Part shown: piece after piece, positions 41,622 to 49,633 of the stretch | Layout of the letters: each line of letters begins with the position of its first letter | Position numbering within the stretch: position 1 is the first letter of the stretch | Assembly (NCBI RefSeq): GCF_042648365.1 | Contig: NZ_JBHRXI010000002.1 | Span: 1 to 64,000, forward strand | DNA length: 64,000 bases | Direction of reading: 5' to 3' | Source: Lutimaribacter_A marinistellae | GTDB lineage: Bacteria; Pseudomonadota; Alphaproteobacteria; Rhodobacterales; Rhodobacteraceae | Notes under the pieces: generated by a model | Database searches by the model: none | What the model was told of the DNA's origin: nothing | Seen by the model: the letters and a program-made list of their open reading frames with translations, nothing else | Program-made: the position numbers and the translations under genes

Positions 41622-42429
41622 ATTGTCCAAGCTTCTGCACCATCGCGACGGGAACGTCCTGACCCTGACGATCAACCGGCCTGAGGCGCGCAACGCAATT
41701 GATCCCGAATTGCTTTGCCTGATGGCCGATGCGTTTGAGGCCGCGAGCCGCGACACCGAACTGCGCGCCGTGATCGTTACGGGCGCGGGCGACAAGGCGT
41801 TCTGCGCCGGTGCGGACCTTGGGCGCTTGCTGCCTCTGCTGGCTCGCCAGCGGCCGCCCGAGGATGACTTCGACCACAGGGTCGCCGAAGATCCGGAAGT
41901 GTTCAATCGTGCTTTGCTGCGTGGTTTCGACATCGGCGTCCCGGTCATTGCAGCAGTCAACGGGCATGCCATCGCGGGCGGGATGGAGCTATGTCAGGGC
42001 ACCGATCTTCGCGTGGCGTCCGAAAACGCCCGGTTTGGTGTGCAGGAAGTGAAATGGGGTATCTTTCCGGCGGGTGGGTCGACCGTCCGCCTGCCGGCGC
42101 AACTCTCTATGGCGCGCGCCATGGAGTTGTTGCTGACCGGCGATCCGATTGACGCCAAGACCGCCTTTGATTGGGGGTTCGTAAACCGCGTGGTTCCGCC
42201 TGCTCAGGTCATGCCGGTTGCGCGTGATCTGGCGCAAAGGATCGCGAGAAACGGGCCGCTTGCGGTTCGCGCCGTCCGACACGCGGCCCGGTCACTGCTC
42301 GGTACGCCCGAAGAGGAGGCCTTGGCGCAGGAGCTGCGCTATGCCGCGCCTGTTCTGGCCAGCGAAGATGCGCGCGAAGGTCCTCTCAGTTTCCTTGAAA
42401 AACGTCCGCCGGTTTTTCGCGGCAGATAG
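41614..42429 (+). CDS. Enoyl-CoA hydratase/isomerase family protein
   Basis: The product is up to 271 residues from GTG 41614. A TTG at 41623 (268 residues) has a better ribosome binding site (GGAG, 8 nt away) and may be the true start. Motifs are LRAVIVTGAGDKAFCAGADLGRL and VNGHAIAGGMELCQGTDLRVAS, with the first-position Glu kept. The second region reads GIFPAGGSTVRLPAQL, with Gly in place of the second acid. One-Glu crotonases of this type include carnitinyl-CoA dehydratase-like enzymes, which fits the upstream ligase. It is the end of the operon; a terminator follows. Confidence 0.87.
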   Translation: MNELSKLLHHRDGNVLTLTINRPEARNAIDPELLCLMADAFEAASRDTELRAVIVTGAGDKAFCAGADLGRLLPLLARQRPPEDDFDHRVAEDPEVFNRALLRGFDIGVPVIAAVNGHAIAGGMELCQGTDLRVASENARFGVQEVKWGIFPAGGSTVRLPAQLSMARAMELLLTGDPIDAKTAFDWGFVNRVVPPAQVMPVARDLAQRIARNGPLAVRAVRHAARSLLGTPEEEALAQELRYAAPVLASEDAREGPLSFLEKRPPVFRGR

Positions 42430-42573
42430 GGAACCCGTCACCCTTGATGTTGACCGTCACAGGCGGTCCGCTTCGCATTCGCGACCGGGATCGAGTATCG
42501 CGCCGTCCCAGTAACCGATGGCGCGTTGTTAAGCATTTGCCTTAGACAAAACCGTATTCCTCCAAGGACATAC

Positions 42574-42596
42574 AGCGCCCGCTTGGGCGCTTTTTT
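42574..42596 (+). terminator. Rho-independent terminator after the ligase operon
   Basis: GCGCCC (42575-42580), loop GCTT, GGGCGC (42585-42590), then six T residues. With A42574-T42591 the stem is 7 bp. This is a textbook intrinsic terminator 145 bp after the crotonase stop, separating that operon from the IclR gene. Confidence 0.9.
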
Positions 42597-42635
42597 GTGT
42601 TTGGCCCCCGCCCAGGGGTGATTTCAATATCTAAT

Positions 42636-42658
42636 ATGCAATACGAGATATTGCATAT
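42636..42658. promoter_or_regulatory. IclR autoregulatory operator candidate
   Basis: Arms TATGCAATA (42636-42644) and TATTGCATA (42650-42658) are perfect inverted repeats separated by CGAGA, 32 bp upstream of the IclR start. Half-site variants (ATATGCGAT, ATATGCAAT) recur at the divergent promoter region near 49.3 kb and ahead of the GMC oxidoreductase at 52.7 kb. Confidence 0.7.
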
Positions 42659-42690
42659 AGGGTGCCCGGGAACATGGAAGAAGAGGCATC

Positions 42691-43452
42691 ATGGAACAGG
42701 GCGTCATCAAATCGGCCGGGCGGGCCATGCGGATACTGGAAACGATGGATGCCGCTGCACGGCCGCTGCGCGTGTCGGATGTGGCCGAGCGGCTGGACAT
42801 ACCGCAATCGAGCGCATCGCTCTTGATCAAAAGCCTCAATACGATGGGGTTTCTGGATTTTGACGCTGAAACGCGCACCTACAAACCCTCGGTTCGGGTT
42901 GCCATGCTGGGCACCTGGGTCTTGGGGCACGATACGCGCACGGCCGACCTGTTGCACCTGATGAGCCGGGTGTCGGATGAGACCGGGCAAACCGTTGCGC
43001 TGGTCGTTCAGAACGGTCTGCGGATGCAATATGTCAACACGATCGAGTCGACCGAAACCATTCGCATGATCATTCATACGGGGCTGACGCGACCCATTCA
43101 CATGGGGGCAGCGGGCCTTGTTCTGCTGGCACAGAAAAGCGACGAGGAGATACGCCGGATCGTCACCCACTCCAACGCAATCAACGAAAACCCGCTATAC
43201 AAGGCGTCCGAGCAGGACATCCTGGAAAAGGTCGGGTTCGTGCGTGAACACGGGTACTACCTGTCAGACGGGTTATACACGCCGGGCGCAGGCATGATTG
43301 CCATGGCGCTTGACCTCGGCCCGGGACAGAAGCCCTTGGCCATCGGTGTCGGCGCGGTCTCTCAATTCCTTTTGGCAAACAAGGAGGGGTACCTGACCAG
43401 CCTGCGGCAGGCCGTACAGGAGTTTTCAGAGAACGTGCGGGTCAAGGCGTGA
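42691..43452 (+). CDS. IclR-family transcriptional regulator
   Basis: The product is 253 residues. The N-terminal winged helix is RVSDVAERLDIPQSSASLLIKSLNTMGFLDFD. The effector domain covers about 80-250, with TRPIHMGAAGLVLLAQKSDEE and the final VSQFLLANKEGYLTSLRQAVQ. It is convergent with, and 20 bp from, the CitE-like lyase gene that ends the leftward operon. The shared half-sites suggest that it controls that operon, the divergent TRAP operon and the GMC-led genes, with a C5-acid or its CoA ester as a plausible effector. Confidence 0.9.
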   Translation: MEQGVIKSAGRAMRILETMDAAARPLRVSDVAERLDIPQSSASLLIKSLNTMGFLDFDAETRTYKPSVRVAMLGTWVLGHDTRTADLLHLMSRVSDETGQTVALVVQNGLRMQYVNTIESTETIRMIIHTGLTRPIHMGAAGLVLLAQKSDEEIRRIVTHSNAINENPLYKASEQDILEKVGFVREHGYYLSDGLYTPGAGMIAMALDLGPGQKPLAIGVGAVSQFLLANKEGYLTSLRQAVQEFSENVRVKA

Positions 43453-43472
43453 CAGCCTGACCCGCATCGGGG

Positions 43473-44384
43473 TTACAGGCCGATTTGATCGGCCCGATCG
43501 ATCGTGTTCTGAACAAGCCGGATGACGGCGACATCGATCATCTTGCCTTCGTAGGTCACGGCTCCCAGCCCTTGCCTTTGTGCGTCCTCATATGCGGTCT
43601 TCATCGCGCGGGCGCGCGCGACCTCTTCGGGATCGGGGCTAAAAACATCCTGCGCCAAGGCGATCTGGCTGGGGTGAATGGCCCATTTGCCGACGGCGCC
43701 GAGGATTTGAGACCGGCGGCACTCCTCGCGGAACCCGTCGGGATCGTTGAAGTCAGGATAGGGACCGTCGACATAGTCGATGCGATTTGCACGGCAGGCG
43801 ATCGACATGCGCTGACGCTGATAGTGCCAGATATCTCCGGGATAGGTGCGGTTCGCGGCGATTTCGGCGATCGGGACGGCCTGGCTGGCTGAATAGTCGC
43901 CGACGCCAAAGATCATGGCCTCCAGCCGGGGTGTGGCGGCTGCGATTTCCTCGACGCGCATCATCGCCTCGACCTCTTCGATCAGACATTCAAGCCCGAT
44001 CCGGTGCGGAAGGTTCAGATCCGCCTCAAGCTGCGACAAGAGCTTGTCGACAAAAAGCAGGTCCGCCGCATTCATGACCTTGGGGACCATGATGACGTCA
44101 ATATTCGCTCCGGCAGCGGTTACGACGTCGATGATGTCGCCATAGCAATAGGGCGTCGCGGTGTCGTTGATCCGCACGCAGCGTGTTGTGCGGCCCCAGT
44201 CCAGCGTGTTGAGAGCCTCTGCAATGCGGACGCGGGCCGGCTTTTTCTGATCCGGGGCGACCGCGTCCTCGAGGTCGAGAAAGACGTAATCAACGTCCAG
44301 CCCCGCTGCCTTGGTCATCATTTTTTCCGAGCTTCCGGGCACGGCAAGTTGGCACCGGCGCAACCGGTTGGGTCGTTCTTTCAT
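43473..44384 (-). CDS. CitE/HpcH-type CoA lyase (citramalyl-/malyl-CoA lyase-like)
   Basis: The product is 303 residues. CitE-fold features are LAVPGSSEKMMTKAAGLDVDYVFLDLEDAVAPDQK, the Mg-binding glutamate region RIGLECLIEEVEAM and MIFGVGDYSAS, and GKWAIHPSQIALAQDVFSP. Members split citramalyl-, malyl- or beta-methylmalyl-CoA into acetyl- or propionyl-CoA plus pyruvate or glyoxylate. In this operon the best guess is (S)-citramalyl-CoA lyase (Ccl), because the other genes match the Pseudomonas itaconate set. It is the last gene of the operon. Confidence 0.87.
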   Translation of the reverse strand: MKERPNRLRRCQLAVPGSSEKMMTKAAGLDVDYVFLDLEDAVAPDQKKPARVRIAEALNTLDWGRTTRCVRINDTATPYCYGDIIDVVTAAGANIDVIMVPKVMNAADLLFVDKLLSQLEADLNLPHRIGLECLIEEVEAMMRVEEIAAATPRLEAMIFGVGDYSASQAVPIAEIAANRTYPGDIWHYQRQRMSIACRANRIDYVDGPYPDFNDPDGFREECRRSQILGAVGKWAIHPSQIALAQDVFSPDPEEVARARAMKTAYEDAQRQGLGAVTYEGKMIDVAVIRLVQNTIDRADQIGL

Positions 44385-44395
44385 TCTGGATTTCC

Positions 44396-45625
44396 TTATT
44401 CTACGGCGCCAGCGCGATAGAGCGCGGCAATTTCATCGGGATCGAAGCCCATATCGGCAAGTATGCCGGCAGAGTTCTCGCCCATCGTCGGAGCGCGGCG
44501 GCGCACCCCGGTTTCACGGTTCAGGAAATGGATCGGCGTATTGGCAATCTGCACGTCTCGTCCGTTTGGTCCCGGCTGTGGGACGGTGGCCAGCATGTTG
44601 CGTGCGGTGGCATGTGGATCGGCCATGATATCCGCCGCCGTGTTGACCGGACCAAGCGGGACGCGACCGCCGAGCCTGTCGATCAGTTCCGCCTTGGTCA
44701 GGCCCCGGGTCCAGCCCGATACCGCCTTTTCAACTTCGACCCGGTTCGCAACCCGATCCTCGTTGCTCAGGAACCTCGGGTCGTCTGCCAGTTCCGGTTG
44801 ACCCATCTCCTGTGTCAGGATTTTCCAGAAATTGTTCCGCGGACAGCCAATGGCGACATGGCCGTCCCGTGCGGGGAAAACGCCGAACGGGCAGAGCAGG
44901 GGGTGTCCGGAACCCTCGGGTCCGGGGATCTCTCCTGAATAGGAGTTCTGATAGATGATGCGCTCGCAAATCGCGATGACGCTGTCATACATACCGACAT
45001 CGACGAATTGAGCCTCGCCGCTTTCGCGCGCGGCGTGCAAGGCGGTGACGAGGCCGATAGCCAGAAACAGCGCCGGAACCGTGTCGCCCACCCCGGCGCC
45101 GACTTTCATCGGTGCGCCGCCCTGATCACCGGTAATGCCCATGAGGCCCCCCATTGCCTGGGCGACGACATCGAATGCGGGCCAATGGTCATAGGGGCTT
45201 TGTCCGGTGCGGGCATCGCCGAAACCGCGCAGCGCGCCGTAGACAAGGCGAGGGTTGATTTCTTTCAGGTCCTCGAATGACAGGCCCAGCCGAGTCATCA
45301 CGCCCGAACGGAAATTTTCGACAACCATGTCGGCCTCGGTCACCATGCGGCGGAACACATCCTTGGCGGCATCGGTCTTGAGGTCGAGAACGAGCGATTC
45401 CTTGTTGCGATTGATCGACTGGAAATAGCCGCCGAACCCCTTTGGATCGACATCGCCGGGCAGGCGGGCCGCACTACGCACCGAATCTCCGAAAGGCGCC
45501 TCGATCTTGATGATCCGCGCGCCCAGATCGCCCAGGACCATTGTCGCGAACGGGCCTGCCAGCATGGAGGTCAGGTCCAGTACCACGACACCGTCAAGCG
45601 GCCCTCTGTGTATCGCGTCGGTCAT
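44396..45625 (-). CDS. Family III (CaiB/BaiF) CoA-transferase, itaconate CoA-transferase-like
   Basis: The product is 409 residues from ATG 45625, which overlaps the MaoC stop (ATGA); an ATG 9 bp upstream is an alternative. The family III fold is clear: GVVVLDLTSMLAGPFATMVLGDLGARIIKIEAP, INRNKESLVLDLK, and the catalytic Asp D152 in HWPAFDVVAQAMGGLMGITG. It would transfer CoA from succinyl-CoA or a similar donor to the imported acid. Pseudomonas itaconate CoA-transferase belongs to this same family. It lies 11 bp before the lyase gene. Confidence 0.87.
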   Translation of the reverse strand: MTDAIHRGPLDGVVVLDLTSMLAGPFATMVLGDLGARIIKIEAPFGDSVRSAARLPGDVDPKGFGGYFQSINRNKESLVLDLKTDAAKDVFRRMVTEADMVVENFRSGVMTRLGLSFEDLKEINPRLVYGALRGFGDARTGQSPYDHWPAFDVVAQAMGGLMGITGDQGGAPMKVGAGVGDTVPALFLAIGLVTALHAARESGEAQFVDVGMYDSVIAICERIIYQNSYSGEIPGPEGSGHPLLCPFGVFPARDGHVAIGCPRNNFWKILTQEMGQPELADDPRFLSNEDRVANRVEVEKAVSGWTRGLTKAELIDRLGGRVPLGPVNTAADIMADPHATARNMLATVPQPGPNGRDVQIANTPIHFLNRETGVRRRAPTMGENSAGILADMGFDPDEIAALYRAGAVE

Positions 45626-46131
45626 TTCGCCCATGCGCTCCGCCGCTTCATCAGGACCTTGCGATTGCCGGTAAAGACCATTTCGTCATTCTGGTTCACG
45701 CCGTAATGGCGGAATGTAACGATGCCCGCGTCGTCGCGCTCGGCTTCGGTGGTTTCGAGGACCTCGGTAAAAGCATAGAGCGTGTCCCCGTGATGGACCG
45801 GCGTCAGCAGCCGGATCTGGTCGAGCGCGAGTTCCTGCAAAACCTGCTCGCCGGTGTCCTGCGCCGCGAGGCCCAGAACCAGCGAAAAGTTGATGCCGCC
45901 AAAGACGACCCGCGTATCGAACCCCTTGAGGCCTGCAAAAGCGGTTTTCATAAGGTGTTCGTCGAAATGCGCGGCGGCCGTGTTCATCACCATGTTGGTC
46001 AACAGCACGTTGTCCATTTCGGTCATGGTCTTGCCGCGTGCGTGGCGGAAAACCTGTCCGGGCTGGAAATCCTCGAAATAGTTGTCGGGCGAGGTCAACT
46101 CGCTGGCGTGACAATGCATGGCGGACCTCAT
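45622..46131 (-). CDS. MaoC-like hot-dog (R)-hydratase, 1
   Basis: The product is 169 residues, a single hot-dog domain: DNYFEDFQPGQVFRHARGKTMTEMDNVLLTNMVMNTAAAHFDEHL, then VFGGINFSLVLGLAAQDTGE. It resembles mesaconyl-CoA hydratase-type MaoC proteins. It would hydrate the enoyl-CoA (itaconyl-CoA or a related C5 ester) to the substrate of the CitE lyase. It overlaps both neighbours by 4 bp. A second MaoC lies on the other side of the acyl-CoA dehydrogenase gene. Confidence 0.87.
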   Translation of the reverse strand: MRSAMHCHASELTSPDNYFEDFQPGQVFRHARGKTMTEMDNVLLTNMVMNTAAAHFDEHLMKTAFAGLKGFDTRVVFGGINFSLVLGLAAQDTGEQVLQELALDQIRLLTPVHHGDTLYAFTEVLETTEAERDDAGIVTFRHYGVNQNDEMVFTGNRKVLMKRRSAWAK

Positions 46132-47369
46132 TCAAACTTGCGGGAATAGGCGTCTTCGACGATCCGGCGGTCGGATTGCGACCGCCCCAGCAGGTTGTCG
46201 GAGATGATACGCTGCTGGATTTCCGAGGTGCCTTCGAAGATCTTGGTAAGTCTTGCGTCGCGCCAATGGCGTTCGACCGCGTGCAAGGTGGTGTAGCCCG
46301 CACCGCCGAGGATCTGCATGGCCTCGGATGTCACCTCTTCCGAGATCTCGGAGGCGAAATACTTGACCATGGATGCCTCGGTATCGCACCGGCGGCCCGA
46401 GTCGATCTTGTTGCAGACATCATACATCATCTGCCGGGCGGCCTCGACCTTGGTGGCCATCGTGGCGATCTTGAACCGGATGGCTTGAAACTCGGCAATC
46501 GGTTGGCCGAACTGCCTGCGCTCGCCGGCATATGCAATCGCATCGTCCAGTGCCGCCTGCGCCAGGCCGATGGAACGGGCCGCCGTATGGGCACGGGCGG
46601 ATTCCAGACCCGATGCCATGATGTAGAACGCTTTCCCCTCTTCTCCGAGCAGCGCCGAGTGCGGGACGCGTGTGCCCTGGAAGGACAGTTCGTAAGTCTT
46701 CCAGCCGAAATAGCCGATCTTGGGAATGGGAGCGCCGAAACACTCCGCCGGCAGCTCTCCGCGGGGCTTTTCGACAACGAAGGCCGAGATGCCCAGATGT
46801 CGCTTGTCGGCACTGGGCGGGGGCGAGGTTCGCGCGAAGACCACAATCGAGTCCGCGCGATCGGCGAAAGTGCACCAGTATTTCGCGCCGTTGATTACCC
46901 AGTCATCTCCATCGCGATGCGCGCGGCAGGCGATTGACGACAAGTCCGACCCGGTATTGGGCTCGGACAGGGCGAAGGCGGACAGGAACCGACCCGTGGC
47001 CACCCGTTCCAGGTACTCTTTCTTTCGGGCGGGATCGTGGTTGAATCCCTTGTTGAAGAAGATGCCGTTGCCGCGCGTCAGCAGAGACGCGACAGACATC
47101 CATCCGCGCGAAAACTCTTCGGCGACCATGCAGTATTCAAAGACGCCAAGGCCCAGCCCGCCGTATTCCTCGGGCACCATGATGCCGAAGTATCCGAGTT
47201 CGGCCATCTTCTCGATCAGCGCGTCAGGGATCTCGCCCTTTTCCGGGTCCAGTTTGTCGGCCAGGGGGCGGATCTCGTTTGCACAGAATTCACGAGCCGA
47301 ATCGCGGATCATCACGCGATCTTCGGTCAGGTAGCCGTCGCCGGCTGTTGCGTATTCGTTCTGGCTCAT
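46128..47369 (-). CDS. Acyl-CoA dehydrogenase
   Basis: The product is 413 residues. FAD and substrate motifs are FLSAFALSEPNTGSDLSSIACRAHRDGDDWVINGAKYWCTFAD and IGLAQAALDDAIAYAGERRQFGQPIAEFQ. The catalytic base is in LTKIFEGTSEIQQRIISDNLLG. It oxidises an acyl-CoA to the 2-enoyl-CoA. In the Pseudomonas itaconate cluster an acyl-CoA dehydrogenase is also present, and it may allow use of saturated methylsuccinate-type acids. It overlaps the two MaoC genes by 4 bp each. Confidence 0.92.
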   Translation of the reverse strand: MSQNEYATAGDGYLTEDRVMIRDSAREFCANEIRPLADKLDPEKGEIPDALIEKMAELGYFGIMVPEEYGGLGLGVFEYCMVAEEFSRGWMSVASLLTRGNGIFFNKGFNHDPARKKEYLERVATGRFLSAFALSEPNTGSDLSSIACRAHRDGDDWVINGAKYWCTFADRADSIVVFARTSPPPSADKRHLGISAFVVEKPRGELPAECFGAPIPKIGYFGWKTYELSFQGTRVPHSALLGEEGKAFYIMASGLESARAHTAARSIGLAQAALDDAIAYAGERRQFGQPIAEFQAIRFKIATMATKVEAARQMMYDVCNKIDSGRRCDTEASMVKYFASEISEEVTSEAMQILGGAGYTTLHAVERHWRDARLTKIFEGTSEIQQRIISDNLLGRSQSDRRIVEDAYSRKFE

Positions 47370-47860
47370 GTCCGTTTCCTTACAAAATTGGCCCGTTTGA
47401 ACTCGATGACCGGCGCCCCGGCCTCGTCGAGGCCGGTGGTGCGCCAGGTCACGATGCCGAAATCGGGCCGCTTGGCGGTTTCGCGGGTATCCACCACCTC
47501 GGAGCGGGCATAGACCGTCTCGCCCACGATCACCGGGCGGTGGTAGGTCAGCTCATCAACACCCAGGAACGGGCCGCCGATTTCGGAAAGGTCCTCGACC
47601 GACAGGCCGAAAACCGTGGTGAACAGCAGCAACGGGCAGACCACTGCTCCCGAATGCCCGTGCGCGCGGGCATAGTCGGCGTTGGTATAGAGCGGGTTGT
47701 AGTGCAGCGTCAGCGTGGTGAAGAGCGTGTTGTCGCCCTCGGTCAGGGTGCGGCCCCAGTGATGCGTAAAGGTCTGGCCGATCTTGAACCGATCAAAGGT
47801 ATTGCCGCGTGGCCAGCCCTGCGCACGGGATTTCAAATCGGCTACGGTCTCTATGCTCAT
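47366..47860 (-). CDS. MaoC-like hot-dog hydratase, 2
   Basis: The product is 164 residues: DRFKIGQTFTHHWGRTLTEGDNTLFTTLTLHYNPLYTNADYARAHGHSGAVVCPLLLFTTVFGLSVEDLS. The NPLYTNADYARAHG segment is the hydratase-type helix. It is clearly different from the first MaoC. The pair may form a heteromer equivalent to the double-hot-dog itaconyl-CoA hydratase of Pseudomonas, or each may act at a separate step. It overlaps the MmgE/PrpD gene by 4 bp. Confidence 0.87.
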   Translation of the reverse strand: MSIETVADLKSRAQGWPRGNTFDRFKIGQTFTHHWGRTLTEGDNTLFTTLTLHYNPLYTNADYARAHGHSGAVVCPLLLFTTVFGLSVEDLSEIGGPFLGVDELTYHRPVIVGETVYARSEVVDTRETAKRPDFGIVTWRTTGLDEAGAPVIEFKRANFVRKRT

Positions 47861-49188
47861 GGGCAGGCCTCCATCAGGGCGCTTGTCGTGTCGAACGAGG
47901 CGACGGCGTCAATCAATGCACGCGCCTTTTCCTTGCCCGTGACGGGCGAAACGAGGGTCAGCGCCTTGTCGGACAACCTGCGCCATTGGTTATTGATATC
48001 CCGGAGTGGCCGGCCTGAATCGCCTTGTGCTGTCAGCGTCTGCCCGTCTGCGGTATCGATCTCGGCGATGCCGATCATCATCCGGTCCTGGGGCCAATCC
48101 TGCGGTTCGACCGTTACGCGATTGCGGAGGTCAATCAGGCCCGGGTGCGCGGCCATGTCATCGGAATAGCTCGCCAGCCCGGCGGTATCGGTGCCGGCGA
48201 CGGCCATGGCTGCGGTGTGACGCAGGCTGAACTTGGTCTCGAGCGCGGTTTGCGGGTCAGGAATGTTGCACGACCCAAGGATCCCGGGATGCACTTGCAG
48301 CCGGATCGCGCGGACATCGTCGGCGGACAGGTTGTGCCGCCGCCGCAAGCCTGCGAGCGCGTCCATGGTGGCATGGGTCAGGTAACAGGCGGCGTGGAAC
48401 TTGAACAAGGTGCGCGTGATGGCGAAATCGGGGTCGGGCGCGATTTCAAGATCAACAGCATTTTTCTGCGCATGGGTCGAGATGAACCCGTTTTCGGCCT
48501 CGAGTGCATCGGTGCGTGCTGTCATGCCGCTGGCTGCGATGCGCGCGGCCAGGTATCCGGCTTGCGCGGCGCGACCAACCTGAAACGGCTTTGCAGAGGT
48601 TCCGAACATCGCCTTGAGACCGGCGGCCTGCGCCGTGGCAAAGCCGATTGCATGGGCCTGCTGGTCGGTATCCAATCGCAGAAGGTGTCCGACACCACAG
48701 GCTGCGGCGATCGCTCCCAAGGTTGCCGTCGCGTGGAATCCGGCCGCGTAATGCCCCGGACCCATGAGCGCGCCCAAGGCACTCGCCACTTGGTGTCCGA
48801 CGACCAACGCCGCCAGCAGGTCGCGGGCCGGGCTCCCCTCTTCCTGCGCTGCGGTCAGGATGGCGGGCAGAATTGCCGCGGTCGGGTGGCCAACCATCCT
48901 TTCATTCACGTCATCATAGTCAAGAACGTGACCTGCCATACCATTGATCGCGACGCTCCATCCCGATTCAAATCCGGTGCCATGTCCGATGACGCGTGCC
49001 GTTCCGAAACCGCTGGAAAGCGCAAGATCGACCAGCTTGTTAACGTCGGGGTCGTTCGCGCCGGCAATGGTGACAGCGATCCAGTCGAGAACACAGTGAC
49101 GCGCCCATGCGAAAACGTTGTCGGGAATGTCGTCCGCTTTGGTCCGCGCGACCCAAGACGCAATCATATGTGTCTGGTTTTCAGACAA
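47857..49188 (-). CDS. MmgE/PrpD family protein
   Basis: The product is 443 residues. MmgE/PrpD features are ARHCVLDWIAVTIAGANDPDV, NGMAGHVLDYDDVNERMVGHPTAAILPAILTAAQEEG and TLFKFHAACYLTHATMDALAGLR. The family contains 2-methylcitrate dehydratase, cis-aconitate decarboxylase (which makes itaconate) and iminodisuccinate epimerase. A PrpD gene accompanies the itaconate genes in Pseudomonas, where its role is unclear. It is first in the leftward operon, facing the regulatory region at 49.2-49.6 kb. Confidence 0.87.
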   Translation of the reverse strand: MSENQTHMIASWVARTKADDIPDNVFAWARHCVLDWIAVTIAGANDPDVNKLVDLALSSGFGTARVIGHGTGFESGWSVAINGMAGHVLDYDDVNERMVGHPTAAILPAILTAAQEEGSPARDLLAALVVGHQVASALGALMGPGHYAAGFHATATLGAIAAACGVGHLLRLDTDQQAHAIGFATAQAAGLKAMFGTSAKPFQVGRAAQAGYLAARIAASGMTARTDALEAENGFISTHAQKNAVDLEIAPDPDFAITRTLFKFHAACYLTHATMDALAGLRRRHNLSADDVRAIRLQVHPGILGSCNIPDPQTALETKFSLRHTAAMAVAGTDTAGLASYSDDMAAHPGLIDLRNRVTVEPQDWPQDRMMIGIAEIDTADGQTLTAQGDSGRPLRDINNQWRRLSDKALTLVSPVTGKEKARALIDAVASFDTTSALMEACP

Positions 49189-49287
49189 GATTTTGAACCT
49201 CCCTTGCAGGTGGCGCCGTCCATGCCGCGGCTGCCTCCGGTCCCCGGACGGTAGGAAAGATCTTGAAGCGGGATCAACCTAAATCGA

Positions 49288-49317
49288 ATATGCGATAGTC
49301 AAAATCACATATGCGAT
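49288..49317. promoter_or_regulatory. Tandem ATATGCGAT boxes, 21 bp apart
   Basis: ATATGCGAT at 49288-49296 and again at 49309-49317, exactly two helical turns apart. They match the half-site of the IclR-gene palindrome (ATATGCAAT) at 8 of 9 positions. The first copy is 100 bp upstream of the PrpD start. Confidence 0.6.
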
Positions 49318-49415
49318 GGACAAGAGTTTAGCATTTTTGCCCCAACGTCTTGGTAGAGCTTCCGATCAGATCCGGACAAAGCTTGCTTTGAGACTTAGGC
49401 GCACAAACGCAATCT

Positions 49416-49451
49416 ATCACATATGTAAAATCATTTCAGCACACATGTGAT
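49416..49451. promoter_or_regulatory. Inverted repeat ATCACATATGT / ACACATGTGAT
   Basis: Arms at 49416-49426 and 49441-49451 match as inverted repeats at 10 of 11 positions with a 14-bp spacer. CACATATG is shared with the boxes at 49.3 and 52.7 kb. The site is about 180 bp before the dctP start and probably overlaps its promoter. Confidence 0.55.
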
Positions 49452-49633
49452 TTTTGTGGACTTTGTCGATCGTCGAAACGAGGCTCGCAATCGGAACGGA
49501 CGCTGTTTCAGCGCGACCCAACACTGCCCGACCTTCCGAATGTGAAGAAGGCAAGGCGCCTCGGCGAGGCGTCCGGTGCAGGTGTGTGTATGCCCGAAGC
49601 GCCCGCCCATCGATTGGTTCAAGGGAGGACCCC

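Larger units (their letters stand above)
49189..49633. other. Regulatory region between two divergent operons
   Basis: This 445-bp region is AT-rich compared with its flanks and holds no gene. It contains two direct copies of ATATGCGAT spaced by 21 bp (49288-49317) and an 11-bp inverted repeat (49416-49451). A short purine-rich leader ends in GGGAGGA before the third dctP. It must contain both promoters, for the PrpD-to-lyase operon and the TRAP-GMC operon. Confidence 0.65.

Noticed and set aside
49454..49633. Upstream extension of the third dctP as a separate small protein
   Set aside because: The in-frame upstream stretch overlaps a regulatory region, lacks a signal peptide or domain, and a strong ribosome binding site precedes ATG 49634.
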